A stretch of 7,633 nucleotides of DNA from Thermodesulfovibrionia bacterium (GCA_947258735.1 CAMYJJ010000142.1:1-7633); one strand, 5' to 3'. Counted from the stretch's first letter, positions 1 to 5,937 are shown. A program made the numbers and translations. Notes: generated by a model not told the origin, from the sequence alone.

Positions 1-16
1 TGTATTCCTATGGATT

Positions 17-43
17 AAAAAAAGGGCGCATTGCCATGCGCCC
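17..43 (-). terminator. Intrinsic terminator of the outer-membrane barrel gene
   Basis: Bases 24-30 (GGGCGCA) and 37-43 (TGCGCCC) form a perfect 7-bp GC-rich stem with a 6-base loop. Read on the minus strand, the stem is followed directly by seven T residues (complement of the A run at 17-23). This is the standard Rho-independent layout. It lies 25 bases beyond the stop codon of the minus-strand gene ending at 68, so it most likely ends that transcript. On the minus strand the stem is preceded by GTAGG, so the hairpin may also be a copy of a dispersed palindromic repeat. Confidence 0.8.
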
Positions 44-67
44 CTACGTTAATTCTGTATTCTTTTT

Positions 68-859
68 TTAAAATTCAAACCCTGCTTCAACAAACGGTCC
101 GGAGAACGTGATTGATGCCATGATATCATCATGATCAATCTTGATGTCCTCATGCCTGTACCCTCCGGCTATGAAGAGCATCGGTGCAGGCCTGACCTTT
201 ACTCTGCCGATCAGATCATAATAATGGTTTGAATCATATGCAATGCCCCTGAACTCACCTTCAATCCTGAACATGTCTACCGGCTTAATCTGCACCCCGA
301 CATAGACCATGGGCACCGGGATGGTAAATTTTTCTGATTCAACAAACTCTCCACTTCCGGGTGCTGCTACCGTACCGGTGACCTCTGCCTTAAAATCAAC
401 GATTCTTGCATTAAGCCCGATATCAGCATTTAATTTCCCTAAAGAGCCTATCCCCAGAAAAGGGAGAGAATAATACAGGGCAACATCGTAATGATGAAGC
501 TGCACCAATGTTTCAAAAGGCTGATTAACATCAAATGTAGTATCACCAAATGTAAAATTAACCATTTTGGACCCAGCCTCTTCAAATTTCATCAGCGTAC
601 CCATAACATACACGTTTGGAAGCAGACCCGGCATATCAGCCTTGACTCTTCCAAATAGCTTGTATTGCCTGTCATAATTCAGGTCGTCTTCAATGTCCAG
701 TTTGTCAACGACTGCATCTGATTTATACGATATGTCTCCCGAGGGCCCCTGGCCCCATCCCCCGACCGCAACCTCCATTCCAATGGAATAAGAGACATTG
801 GGAATTATACAGAGCGATACTGCAAGCAACATAACGATCAATAGTGTTCTTTTATTCAT
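68..859 (-). CDS. Outer-membrane beta-barrel protein (TIGR04219-like)
   Basis: This 263-residue protein is probably an outer-membrane beta-barrel of unknown cargo. Residues 1-25 form a Sec signal peptide: a basic MNKR start, then a hydrophobic stretch to about residue 20, with likely cleavage after VSYS. The mature part is rich in alternating hydrophobic/polar strands with aromatic residues and short turns, and the chain ends in FEF with a terminal Phe, the usual C-terminal signal for BAM-assisted insertion. The early GGWGQGPSGDISY segment resembles the TIGR04219 outer-membrane family; this assignment is from memory. The open frame extends 39 codons further upstream, but I chose the ATG at 857-859 because GGAGGAG (867-873) sits 7 bases before it and the signal peptide begins there. 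It is divergent from uspA and ends in a clear terminator, so it is probably monocistronic. Substrate and role cannot be read from the sequence. Confidence 0.85.
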   Translation of the reverse strand: MNKRTLLIVMLLAVSLCIIPNVSYSIGMEVAVGGWGQGPSGDISYKSDAVVDKLDIEDDLNYDRQYKLFGRVKADMPGLLPNVYVMGTLMKFEEAGSKMVNFTFGDTTFDVNQPFETLVQLHHYDVALYYSLPFLGIGSLGKLNADIGLNARIVDFKAEVTGTVAAPGSGEFVESEKFTIPVPMVYVGVQIKPVDMFRIEGEFRGIAYDSNHYYDLIGRVKVRPAPMLFIAGGYRHEDIKIDHDDIMASITFSGPFVEAGFEF

Positions 860-893
860 AATATATCTCCTCCTGTTTATTAACATCTCGGAA

Positions 894-902
894 ATTATAG
901 CA
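894..902 (-). promoter_or_regulatory. Extended -10 promoter for the outer-membrane barrel gene
   Basis: On the minus strand this reads TGCTATAAT, a perfect -10 hexamer (894-899) with the TGn extension (900-902). No good -35 hexamer is seen 16-18 bases further upstream, which is acceptable for extended -10 promoters. Transcription would start near 887, leaving a leader of about 28 bases that contains the GGAGGAG ribosome site. Proposed from sequence only. Confidence 0.45.
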
Positions 903-1024
903 CAACACTTTAGCGCGTGTACGTAATGCAGACCACTCGTCTTTCTGTGTTTTATTGCATACCTGATTATCTGCAATGGATGCTTTCAGGCTGTATGAGA
1001 TTCATCATGACACATCATACCTGC

Positions 1025-1056
1025 TTGATGCAGGAAGCGTCGATCTGTAATATAAT
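1025..1056 (+). promoter_or_regulatory. Possible sigma-70 type promoter for the universal stress gene
   Basis: TTGATG at 1025-1030 could be a -35 element. A perfect TATAAT lies at 1051-1056 but at a long 20-base spacing; the overlapping TAATAT at 1048-1053 gives the normal 17-base spacing with a weaker hexamer. Transcription would begin near 1060, leaving a leader of about 75 bases. The -35 lies in the loop of a small inverted repeat, CCTGC (1020-1024) and GCAGG (1030-1034), which could be an operator or chance. A second TATAAT at 1115-1120 is too close to the start codon to be useful. Confidence 0.3.
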
Positions 1057-1137
1057 GAAGTGACAGTGTTTTGGTTAAGCACTGGTATATCACACACTTT
1101 GATCAATGGATGCATATAATAATGAAAAGGAGAAAAA

Positions 1138-1584
1138 ATGATCTCAAAGATTCTCGTACCAACAGACGGTTCCAAGGCCTCAAAAAAGGCGATTGATTAC
1201 GCCATAGGGCTTGCAAAACAGACAAAGGCCTCCATTACAATACTGAGTGTTGTAGACAAGAGCGCCTTTCTTGCCCAATCCATTCCCGCGCGTGCTTCAT
1301 CTAAACGTATCATTACCCCTATTGAGGATTATCTGGGCAAAGTCACTGAATCCTTTATTGATCAGGCCGTGAAGCAGTGCAGCAAAAAAAGGATAAAGCC
1401 GGCCACGGTCGTCCGCTCAGGTCATCCTGTTGAAGAGATAGTTAAGGAAGCGAGAAGATCAAAATGCAATCTCATAATCGTCGGTTCACATGGAAAAGGT
1501 GCCCTTGAATCTGCAGTGCTGGGAAGCGTTACGTATGGACTTATCCATAACGCAAAATCTCCTGTTCTTGTCATACGGGGATAA
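1138..1584 (+). CDS. Universal stress protein, UspA family, ATP-binding type
   Basis: A single-domain cytoplasmic universal stress protein of 148 residues, the usual family length. The N-terminal strand KILVPTDGS (residues 4-12) carries the Asp that contacts adenine nucleotide in the family. Near the C-terminus, GSHGKG...GS is a perfect G-2x-G-9x-G-(S/T) nucleotide-binding signature (Gly116, Gly119, Gly129, Ser130), followed by the closing SPVLVIRG strand. It is therefore expected to bind ATP, unlike the E. coli UspA subgroup. Such proteins usually form dimers and help cells survive starvation, redox or respiratory stress; the exact trigger here is unknown. The ATG at 1138 has AAGGAG (1127-1132) five bases upstream. 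The gene is divergent from the barrel gene and 66 bases ahead of the small CxxC protein. Confidence 0.95.
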   Translation: MISKILVPTDGSKASKKAIDYAIGLAKQTKASITILSVVDKSAFLAQSIPARASSKRIITPIEDYLGKVTESFIDQAVKQCSKKRIKPATVVRSGHPVEEIVKEARRSKCNLIIVGSHGKGALESAVLGSVTYGLIHNAKSPVLVIRG

Positions 1585-1650
1585 ACATGAATGGCAGTAA
1601 TATATACGATGCCACTTTATTATTAACGCTGCTGATAAACGATCATTCAT

Positions 1651-1884
1651 ATGTCACACTGCAAACACAGCAATCTTATCCTCCTGCCGGGCAAGAAAAA
1701 CAGACTGCGCTGCAAACGCTGTCATTTAACCATTAAAACTGATGATCTGGAAAAGGACTATTGTCCTGAATGTTTTGAAGTAACGGGAAAAAAACATTAT
1801 GACTTTGAGGACGTTGCAGATGATGCATCAGAGACAACGCAGTACAGGTGTGAAGACTGCGGATTGATTATTGATGGTGCTTAA
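1651..1884 (+). CDS. Small zinc-ribbon-like protein with multiple CxxC motifs
   Basis: A 77-residue hypothetical protein, soluble and without signal peptide. It has C4-x-H6, CKRC (residues 21-24, followed by His25), CPEC (38-41) and CEDC (67-70). The spacing suggests at least one and possibly two structural zinc sites: for example Cys21/24 with Cys38/41, and Cys4/His6 with Cys67/70. The C-terminal YRCEDCGLII looks like a rubredoxin-knuckle type zinc ribbon. A role in nucleic-acid or protein binding is the family tendency, but nothing here identifies one. The start at 1651 is the first ATG after an in-frame TAA at 1636-1638. No Shine-Dalgarno sequence is evident, so translation may be weak or coupled to uspA upstream. 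Its TAA stop touches the flank of the repeat element that follows. Confidence 0.7.
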   Translation: MSHCKHSNLILLPGKKNRLRCKRCHLTIKTDDLEKDYCPECFEVTGKKHYDFEDVADDASETTQYRCEDCGLIIDGA

Positions 1885-1917
1885 TTAGTGTCTGTGTATA
1901 AAGTCATACTTTAAGCC

Positions 1918-1996
1918 GTCATTCCCGCAGTCCTTAGGCGGGAATCCAGTGTTTTTAATGAGTTCTGGATGCCCGACTACAGCCTTCGGGCATGAC
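1918..1996. repeat. Cloverleaf palindromic repeat (GTCATTCCCG type) inside the MITE-like element
   Basis: Three hairpins sit on one closing stem. The closing stem is GTCAT (1918-1922) with ATGAC (1992-1996). Hairpin 1 pairs ATTCCCGC (1921-1928) with GCGGGAAT (1938-1945). Hairpin 2 pairs ATCCAG (1944-1949) with CTGGAT (1965-1970). Hairpin 3 pairs ATGCCCGA (1969-1976) with TCGGGCAT (1986-1993). Bases shared at the junctions mean not every pair can form at once. ATTCCC...GGGAAT palindromes are a well-known class of dispersed bacterial repeat (Neisseria dRS3 is one example, with a shorter spacer); relationship to that family is not implied. Confidence 0.65.
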
Positions 1997-2021
1997 AAAA
2001 ATATAAACGGCAGTTTATACA
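1992..2021 (+). promoter_or_regulatory. Possible outward promoter at the right end of the repeat element
   Basis: ATGACA (1992-1997, five of six matches to the -35 consensus) is followed after 18 bases by TATACA (2016-2021, four of six matches to the -10). The -10 lies inside the right terminal inverted repeat. Transcription would begin near 2029, about 23 bases before the ATG at 2052. No other promoter is visible between the element and that gene. Weak, because it rests on hexamer matches alone. Confidence 0.22.
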
Positions 2022-2051
2022 CAGACTCCAAATAATTAGAATCTGACTATT

Positions 2052-2666
2052 ATGAATGAATTAGTGCAAAGAGCATTCACCCTCCTGAGAGAAGTAAAAT
2101 CCGTCTCTGTTGCAACAATGCATGACAACAGCCCTGAAGTCAGAATTGCTGATGTCATGATGGCAGAAGAGGACGGACTGTATTTTATTACTGCCAGAGG
2201 TAAACCGTATTACAAACAGCTAAAGGAACATAACAGGATAGCCGTATGCGCAATGGATAAAAACTATGTGACTGTGCGTATAACCGGCAATATACAATTT
2301 TGTGATGACGAAAAAGTCATTGACAAGATATTTAAGAATAATCCAATCCTGGAAACACTATATCCCGGCGATAAGAAAGATATCCTTGAGGCGTTTCACC
2401 TTTATCGGGGGAAAGGGGAAATATTCGATCTCTCAACCGAGCCTCCAAAACGGGAACGCTTTGCGTTTGGAGACGAGACAGTCAACCCTCCGGGGTTTGT
2501 TATAAATAATAAGTGTACTGCCTGCGGGACCTGCCTTGACGCCTGCCCGGTCAGTGTCATTTCTGAAGGAGATTTATATTCCATTGATGGCAGCCACTGC
2601 CTGGAATGCGGCCGATGTGCCGAGGTCTGTCCTGAAGATGCGATTAACCCTGCCACGGGCATGTAA
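2052..2666 (+). CDS. FMN-binding split-barrel (PPOX-like) protein fused to a 2x[4Fe-4S] ferredoxin
   Basis: A 204-residue cytoplasmic redox protein made of two modules. Residues 1 to about 130 match the pyridoxamine 5'-phosphate oxidase-like split barrel, with the typical SVSVATMHDNSPEVRIADV opening and DGLYFITARGKPYYKQL strand-turn, which in the family bind FMN. Residues 150-204 are a bacterial-type ferredoxin with two complete CxxCxxCxxxCP motifs (Cys155/158/161/165 and Cys183/186/189/193), so two [4Fe-4S] clusters are expected. The likely role is electron transfer between ferredoxin clusters and flavin to an unknown acceptor; it is unlikely to be a vitamin B6 oxidase. The oxygen-sensitive clusters fit an anaerobic or low-oxygen life. 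No clear Shine-Dalgarno precedes the ATG. The stop overlaps the next start as TAATG, implying translational coupling to the lipoprotein peptidase gene. Confidence 0.88.
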   Translation: MNELVQRAFTLLREVKSVSVATMHDNSPEVRIADVMMAEEDGLYFITARGKPYYKQLKEHNRIAVCAMDKNYVTVRITGNIQFCDDEKVIDKIFKNNPILETLYPGDKKDILEAFHLYRGKGEIFDLSTEPPKRERFAFGDETVNPPGFVINNKCTACGTCLDACPVSVISEGDLYSIDGSHCLECGRCAEVCPEDAINPATGM

Positions 2667-3478
2667 TGGTAATTGCTCTCAAGAAATCATGGGTCCTGCC
2701 TGTTCTGTTGTTAAGCTCAGTATTAATCATCTCAGGTTGTACTGCATTAAAAACAGTTTTATATTCCTTCAAATCCACTGATCATTTTATTGAGCACTCT
2801 TCAGACTCACGGGTGTTTTATGAATCCGGTGCAGAAGTATTTGCAGCTCAAGTGGTTTCAGAGCTTCCTGGAGCGGTCAGGAAGGTGGAACAAGGTCACT
2901 TTAATACTTTTCAAGAGCACATTATCATCTATGTCTGCGAGAGCCATGAGAGCTATAAGACATTAACAGGGCGAAAAGCAAAGGCAATCATGCACCGAAA
3001 GAAAATATTTCTTTCCCCGGCAATCCTGGAACAACCTGAAACAATGCCTCTGTATCTGGCGCATGAACTCTCTCACCTCATGATGATACAAAAAACAGGG
3101 GGATATAGGTACATAAAAATACCTTCCTGGTTTCATGAAGGTCTGGCCGCGTTCATATCAGGAGGAGGCGGTGCTCATAATGTCACTGATGAAGAGGCGG
3201 TCAACTCCATTATTAATGAAAAACACTTTCTTCCCCATGAGAGCGCCGGGATAAGAGACCTGGTCTCGCCAAGATATGCAAGCTACTGGAAGCTTGATCA
3301 TCACATGTTCTACCGCCAGGGCATGGTGTTTGTACAATATTTAATAAATTTCAATGAAAAGAGCTTTAAAACGTTTCTGCTTAACATTCAAAACGGAAAT
3401 GACTTCTCTGAATCATTCCATACAACCTTTGGCATGACTACTATGGAGATGTGGGATGAATTTGTCAAAAATATATAA
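2666..3478 (+). CDS. Lipoprotein with HExxH metallopeptidase (gluzincin-like) signature
   Basis: A 270-residue exported, lipid-anchored protein. Residues 1-25 form a lipoprotein signal: basic KK, a hydrophobic stretch, and a lipobox ending ISGC with Cys25 as the acylated residue. The +2 residue is Thr, so outer-membrane sorting is expected. The catalytic core shows HELSH (133-137), giving two zinc-binding His and the general-base Glu134, and WFHEGLAAF (155-163) in which Glu158 is the probable third zinc ligand. This is the HExxH...HEG(L/F)A layout of peptidase MA/DUF1570-like gluzincins. A zinc endopeptidase acting in the periplasm is likely; the substrate is unknown. The ATG overlaps the stop of the preceding flavin/ferredoxin gene by one base, so translation is probably coupled. 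ATG to stop is open and intact; no terminator follows. Confidence 0.85.
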   Translation: MVIALKKSWVLPVLLLSSVLIISGCTALKTVLYSFKSTDHFIEHSSDSRVFYESGAEVFAAQVVSELPGAVRKVEQGHFNTFQEHIIIYVCESHESYKTLTGRKAKAIMHRKKIFLSPAILEQPETMPLYLAHELSHLMMIQKTGGYRYIKIPSWFHEGLAAFISGGGGAHNVTDEEAVNSIINEKHFLPHESAGIRDLVSPRYASYWKLDHHMFYRQGMVFVQYLINFNEKSFKTFLLNIQNGNDFSESFHTTFGMTTMEMWDEFVKNI

Positions 3479-3536
3479 CCAACAGCAACTATAGTAATTA
3501 TACCCCTGCAATCAACATTCAACAATCATATTTCCA

Positions 3537-3565
3537 TTGTAATACAAGCCATTGCGTGTTAATAT
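3537..3565 (+). promoter_or_regulatory. Possible promoter for the FN3/VCBS lipoprotein
   Basis: TTGTAA (3537-3542) and TAATAT (3560-3565) are each four-of-six matches to the sigma-70 hexamers, at the ideal 17-base spacing. Transcription would start near 3572, leaving a leader of about 50 bases. The stretch is AT-rich, so chance matches are likely; the call rests on spacing and position only. Confidence 0.25.
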
Positions 3566-3621
3566 GAAAGATAGCTTTTTAAGTTTTTGCGTTTATATTT
3601 GTGCACCTGAGGGGGGTGTAT

Positions 3622-4914
3622 ATGAGCTGTTCCAGCATAAAATACAAATATTTCATGACTTTCAAAAAACAAAATTCAATATTTCTCTATCTACTGTTAT
3701 GTCTGATTGCCATCTCCGGGCTCAGTTGTGGTTCGGGAGGCGGCGGATTGCCCGGAAGTAATTTTGACAGCAGCAACGGTCCACTCTCTTATACAGGCAT
3801 TACATCTCAGGCAATAATAACTGAACAAAACGCTGCTCAAATCGCCTACATGGCATTGGAAGGAGAATCAAGCTCATTTCCCAATTCTGCGACCGACAAG
3901 TCAGACGATCGCAATAGATCATCTATAGTTCCAGATTCTAATATTTTGAAAGACACATTAAACAGGTCGATGAGTAACTTCTCTTCAAAATCTTTAAAGA
4001 GTAATATTAGTAATGCGGTTGAATCTTTTGATGATTCAGAGACTGGTGATTGTGGAGGCAAAGTATCAAGAACTCTATATGTTGATACTGAAACAGGAGA
4101 GTTTAGCGGAACTCAGACTTACAGCAACTATTGCAGTGGTGGTCAAACCATGTCTGGAACTGCATACCTATCAGGACAGTTAAGTATTTACAGTGGCTCT
4201 ATAATTACCATGAAAATGTCATTCAGCGAGCTCATATTTATATATGAAGGGAAATCATTCATAATGCAGGGGGACTTCACTTATGAACCACTCTATTCAA
4301 ATAATATGTCCTTAACAATGGACTATCTTGTAAAATGCACCTGTGATGATAAAACGTATAAATATAATGCTGTTCAAATACATTACGAAGAACGTTCAAC
4401 ATCTATAACAAGCGATATAAGTGGTAGATTTTATGAGCCAGATCATGGATATGTTGAACTTGAAACGTTTGTCCCTTTTCGAAAAAATTATGGTGACAGG
4501 TGGTCATCCGAAGGAGAACTATTAATTAAAGGATCTAATGGTACAAGTGCAAAACTCTTGGTGTTATCGTCTCAAGAGTATGCAATTCTGGTAGATTCTG
4601 ATGGTGACAGCGTGTTCGATTGGTCCAGGATATTTAATTGGGATGAAGAACCAAATGTTAGCAATGGTAAGATAGATAAATCATCTCCAACTCCTCCTAC
4701 AGAAGCAAATATATTATCCATATCTGATACAGAAATGAGCTTATCATGGTCTGAATCGAGTGACAACCTATGGATCGTAGGATATCATATTTATAAAAAT
4801 GGAATATTTCTAACCTCAACCTCTGAAACCATTATAACCATTGAGAACCTGGAACCGGTTACTCAGTATTGTTTTGCTATATCTTCATATGATATTGAAG
4901 GTAATGAATCATAA
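3622..4914 (+). CDS. FN3-containing lipoprotein, N-terminal part of an interrupted FN3/VCBS gene
   Basis: Encodes 430 residues before a TAA. The first 36 form a lipoprotein signal with a long hydrophobic run (LYLLLCLIAISG) and GLSC, Cys36 being the likely acylated residue, followed by a Gly/Ser-rich tether. Residues of roughly 55-340 are not recognised. They are Ser/Thr-rich, with a few Cys (CGGK, CTC) and a beta-rich look, and include a short DSDGDSVFD calcium-loop-like motif near residues 325-333. From about residue 355 a fibronectin type III domain begins (PPTEANI...MSLSWSES...VGYHIYKNG...TQYCFAISSYDIEGNES) and is cut in its last strand by the stop. I chose ATG 3622 because AGGGGGG (3610-3616) lies five bases upstream; GTG 3601 and ATG 3655 are alternatives, the latter still with a full signal peptide. 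Probable outer-membrane surface or periplasmic protein. The same frame continues into the VCBS part downstream. Confidence 0.75.
   Translation: MSCSSIKYKYFMTFKKQNSIFLYLLLCLIAISGLSCGSGGGGLPGSNFDSSNGPLSYTGITSQAIITEQNAAQIAYMALEGESSSFPNSATDKSDDRNRSSIVPDSNILKDTLNRSMSNFSSKSLKSNISNAVESFDDSETGDCGGKVSRTLYVDTETGEFSGTQTYSNYCSGGQTMSGTAYLSGQLSIYSGSIITMKMSFSELIFIYEGKSFIMQGDFTYEPLYSNNMSLTMDYLVKCTCDDKTYKYNAVQIHYEERSTSITSDISGRFYEPDHGYVELETFVPFRKNYGDRWSSEGELLIKGSNGTSAKLLVLSSQEYAILVDSDGDSVFDWSRIFNWDEEPNVSNGKIDKSSPTPPTEANILSISDTEMSLSWSESSDNLWIVGYHIYKNGIFLTSTSETIITIENLEPVTQYCFAISSYDIEGNES
4912..4914 (+). other. In-frame TAA interrupting the FN3/VCBS gene
   Basis: The codons around the stop read TCA TAA CTA AGT AAA GAG GTG TGC. 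Without the TAA, the protein would run GNES-x-LSKEVCYVTE, which is how FN3 domains of this type usually end (compare the common GNES.xSNEVC pattern). The frame before and after is the same, so no frameshift is involved; a single base change or base-calling error at one codon would explain it. Confidence 0.75.
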
Positions 4915-4926
4915 CTAAGTAAAGAG

Positions 4927-5937
4927 GTGTGCTATGTAACTGAAAGATCAATCCCTTTTTTTTCAGATTACCAGCGAGAGGTAGATTTCTCGGAAAATAG
5001 AAACGTCGAGTTTGCTGACTTGGATGGTGATAGCGATCTTGATGTTTTTATTGTGAGCACTTACGGATCAGATGAGGTATGGCTTAACTCTGAAGATGGC
5101 TTTCTTAATAACATCCAAAACATAATTAGTGGGACATCTTATAATTTAGTTCTAGGTGATGTTGATTTAGATGGTGATATAGATGCTTTTATTGCAGGAG
5201 TTTCTAAGAATCCTGTTTGGTTAAATGATGGCAATGGTAATTTTTCAAATAGCAACCAACAATTAGAAAATGGTCACGACGCAGCTCTGGGTGATTTAGA
5301 TGGAGATGGAGACCTCGACGCCATTCTCGCAAGCAGTCGGCCAGATACAGTTTTATTTAATGACGGGACAGCTATATTTTCTCAAAGTAGTCAGAATCTT
5401 GAAGACTCTCTCCGTAGAGGTGTGGCCGTTGGAGACTTAGATAGTGATGGAGACCTTGATGCTTTTTTTGTCGGTATGAATACTCCGGGATCAGTTTGGT
5501 TTAACGATGGCAATGGTTTTTTTTCTGACAGCGGACAGGCCATAGGATCATCAGATGAATTCGATTATAGTGTAGCTCTCGGAGACTTAGACAGCGACGG
5601 AGATCTAGATGCTATTATAGCTGGAACAAACGAAGTATGGTTTAATGATGGTAATGGTGTATTTTCAGAAAAAGGACAGGATTTTGGTACTGATGGTGAA
5701 AATGTTGTTTTAGGAGACCTTAATCTTGACGGCTTCCTTGATGCAATTATTACAAGTAGAACATCAGGTAATTCAATCTTTATTAATAATGGTGATGGTA
5801 GTTTTGCGGACATTTACAGAACAGTTGGATCTTCAAACTCTGCTGCATTGGGAGATATCGATGGAGATGGTGATCTTGATTTAATATTAGTACGATCAGG
5901 GTACGGGAAGATTATATTGCTAAATACTATTCTCTGA
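4927..5937 (+). CDS. FG-GAP/VCBS seven-repeat propeller, C-terminal part of the interrupted gene
   Basis: About 336 residues made almost wholly of VCBS/FG-GAP repeats (PF13517-like). Seven copies of a DxDxDGDxD calcium-loop motif start near 5017, 5158, 5293, 5434, 5584, 5716 and 5854, at 44-50 residue spacing. Between them lie recurring WFNDGNGxFS segments. Seven units suggest a closed seven-bladed beta-propeller like that of integrin alpha chains, with calcium bound in the loops; copy six is degenerate (NLDGFLD). Such propellers mediate adhesion or carbohydrate/protein binding outside the cell. There is no signal peptide, and the only nearby start, GTG 4927, overlaps its would-be Shine-Dalgarno (AAAGAGG). 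The next in-frame Met lies far inside the repeats. The first residues, VCYVTERS, look like the end of the upstream FN3 domain. I therefore read this as the C-terminal half of one gene (3622-5937) rather than an independent gene. Confidence 0.7.
   Translation: MCYVTERSIPFFSDYQREVDFSENRNVEFADLDGDSDLDVFIVSTYGSDEVWLNSEDGFLNNIQNIISGTSYNLVLGDVDLDGDIDAFIAGVSKNPVWLNDGNGNFSNSNQQLENGHDAALGDLDGDGDLDAILASSRPDTVLFNDGTAIFSQSSQNLEDSLRRGVAVGDLDSDGDLDAFFVGMNTPGSVWFNDGNGFFSDSGQAIGSSDEFDYSVALGDLDSDGDLDAIIAGTNEVWFNDGNGVFSEKGQDFGTDGENVVLGDLNLDGFLDAIITSRTSGNSIFINNGDGSFADIYRTVGSSNSAALGDIDGDGDLDLILVRSGYGKIILLNTIL

Larger units (their letters stand above)
1888..2028. mobile_element. MITE-like non-coding element with 13-bp terminal inverted repeats
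   Basis: The gap between two genes is filled by a 141-bp element bounded by GTCTGTGTATAAA at 1890-1902 and its exact reverse complement at 2014-2026. One further pair outside (1888 with 2028) also matches after one mismatch. It carries no reading frame of note and no transposase, so if mobile it must be moved in trans. TAATTAG occurs on both sides (1882-1888 and 2033-2039), but the spacing to the two ends differs by 4 bases, so I do not claim it as a target-site duplication. The interior holds a separate multi-hairpin palindrome. The parent insertion-sequence family cannot be named from this window. Confidence 0.6.

Noticed and set aside
860..976. A 39-codon upstream extension of the minus-strand barrel gene.
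   Set aside because: It has no signal-like or conserved sequence, and the strong GGAGGAG site and signal peptide place the start at 859. The extension also overlaps the extended -10 promoter.
1592..1614. A TGGCA/TGCCA inverted repeat after uspA, considered as a terminator.
   Set aside because: The stem is only 5 bp with a 13-base loop and the downstream stretch is not a clean T run.
1587..1733. A short ATG-initiated frame starting just after uspA, overlapping the zinc-ribbon gene.
   Set aside because: It has no ribosome site, no recognisable motif and overlaps the better-supported CxxC protein in another frame.
3552..3761. A 69-codon plus-strand frame overlapping the start of the FN3 lipoprotein gene.
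   Set aside because: It is out of frame with the lipoprotein, has no ribosome site and no domain; a shadow frame.
4921..4939. An AAAGAGGTG Shine-Dalgarno-like sequence followed by ATG-TAA at 4934, considered as a start-stop element or restart site for the VCBS part.
   Set aside because: The ATG is out of the VCBS frame and is followed directly by a stop. The purine run is simply the Lys-Glu-Val codons of the FN3 domain.
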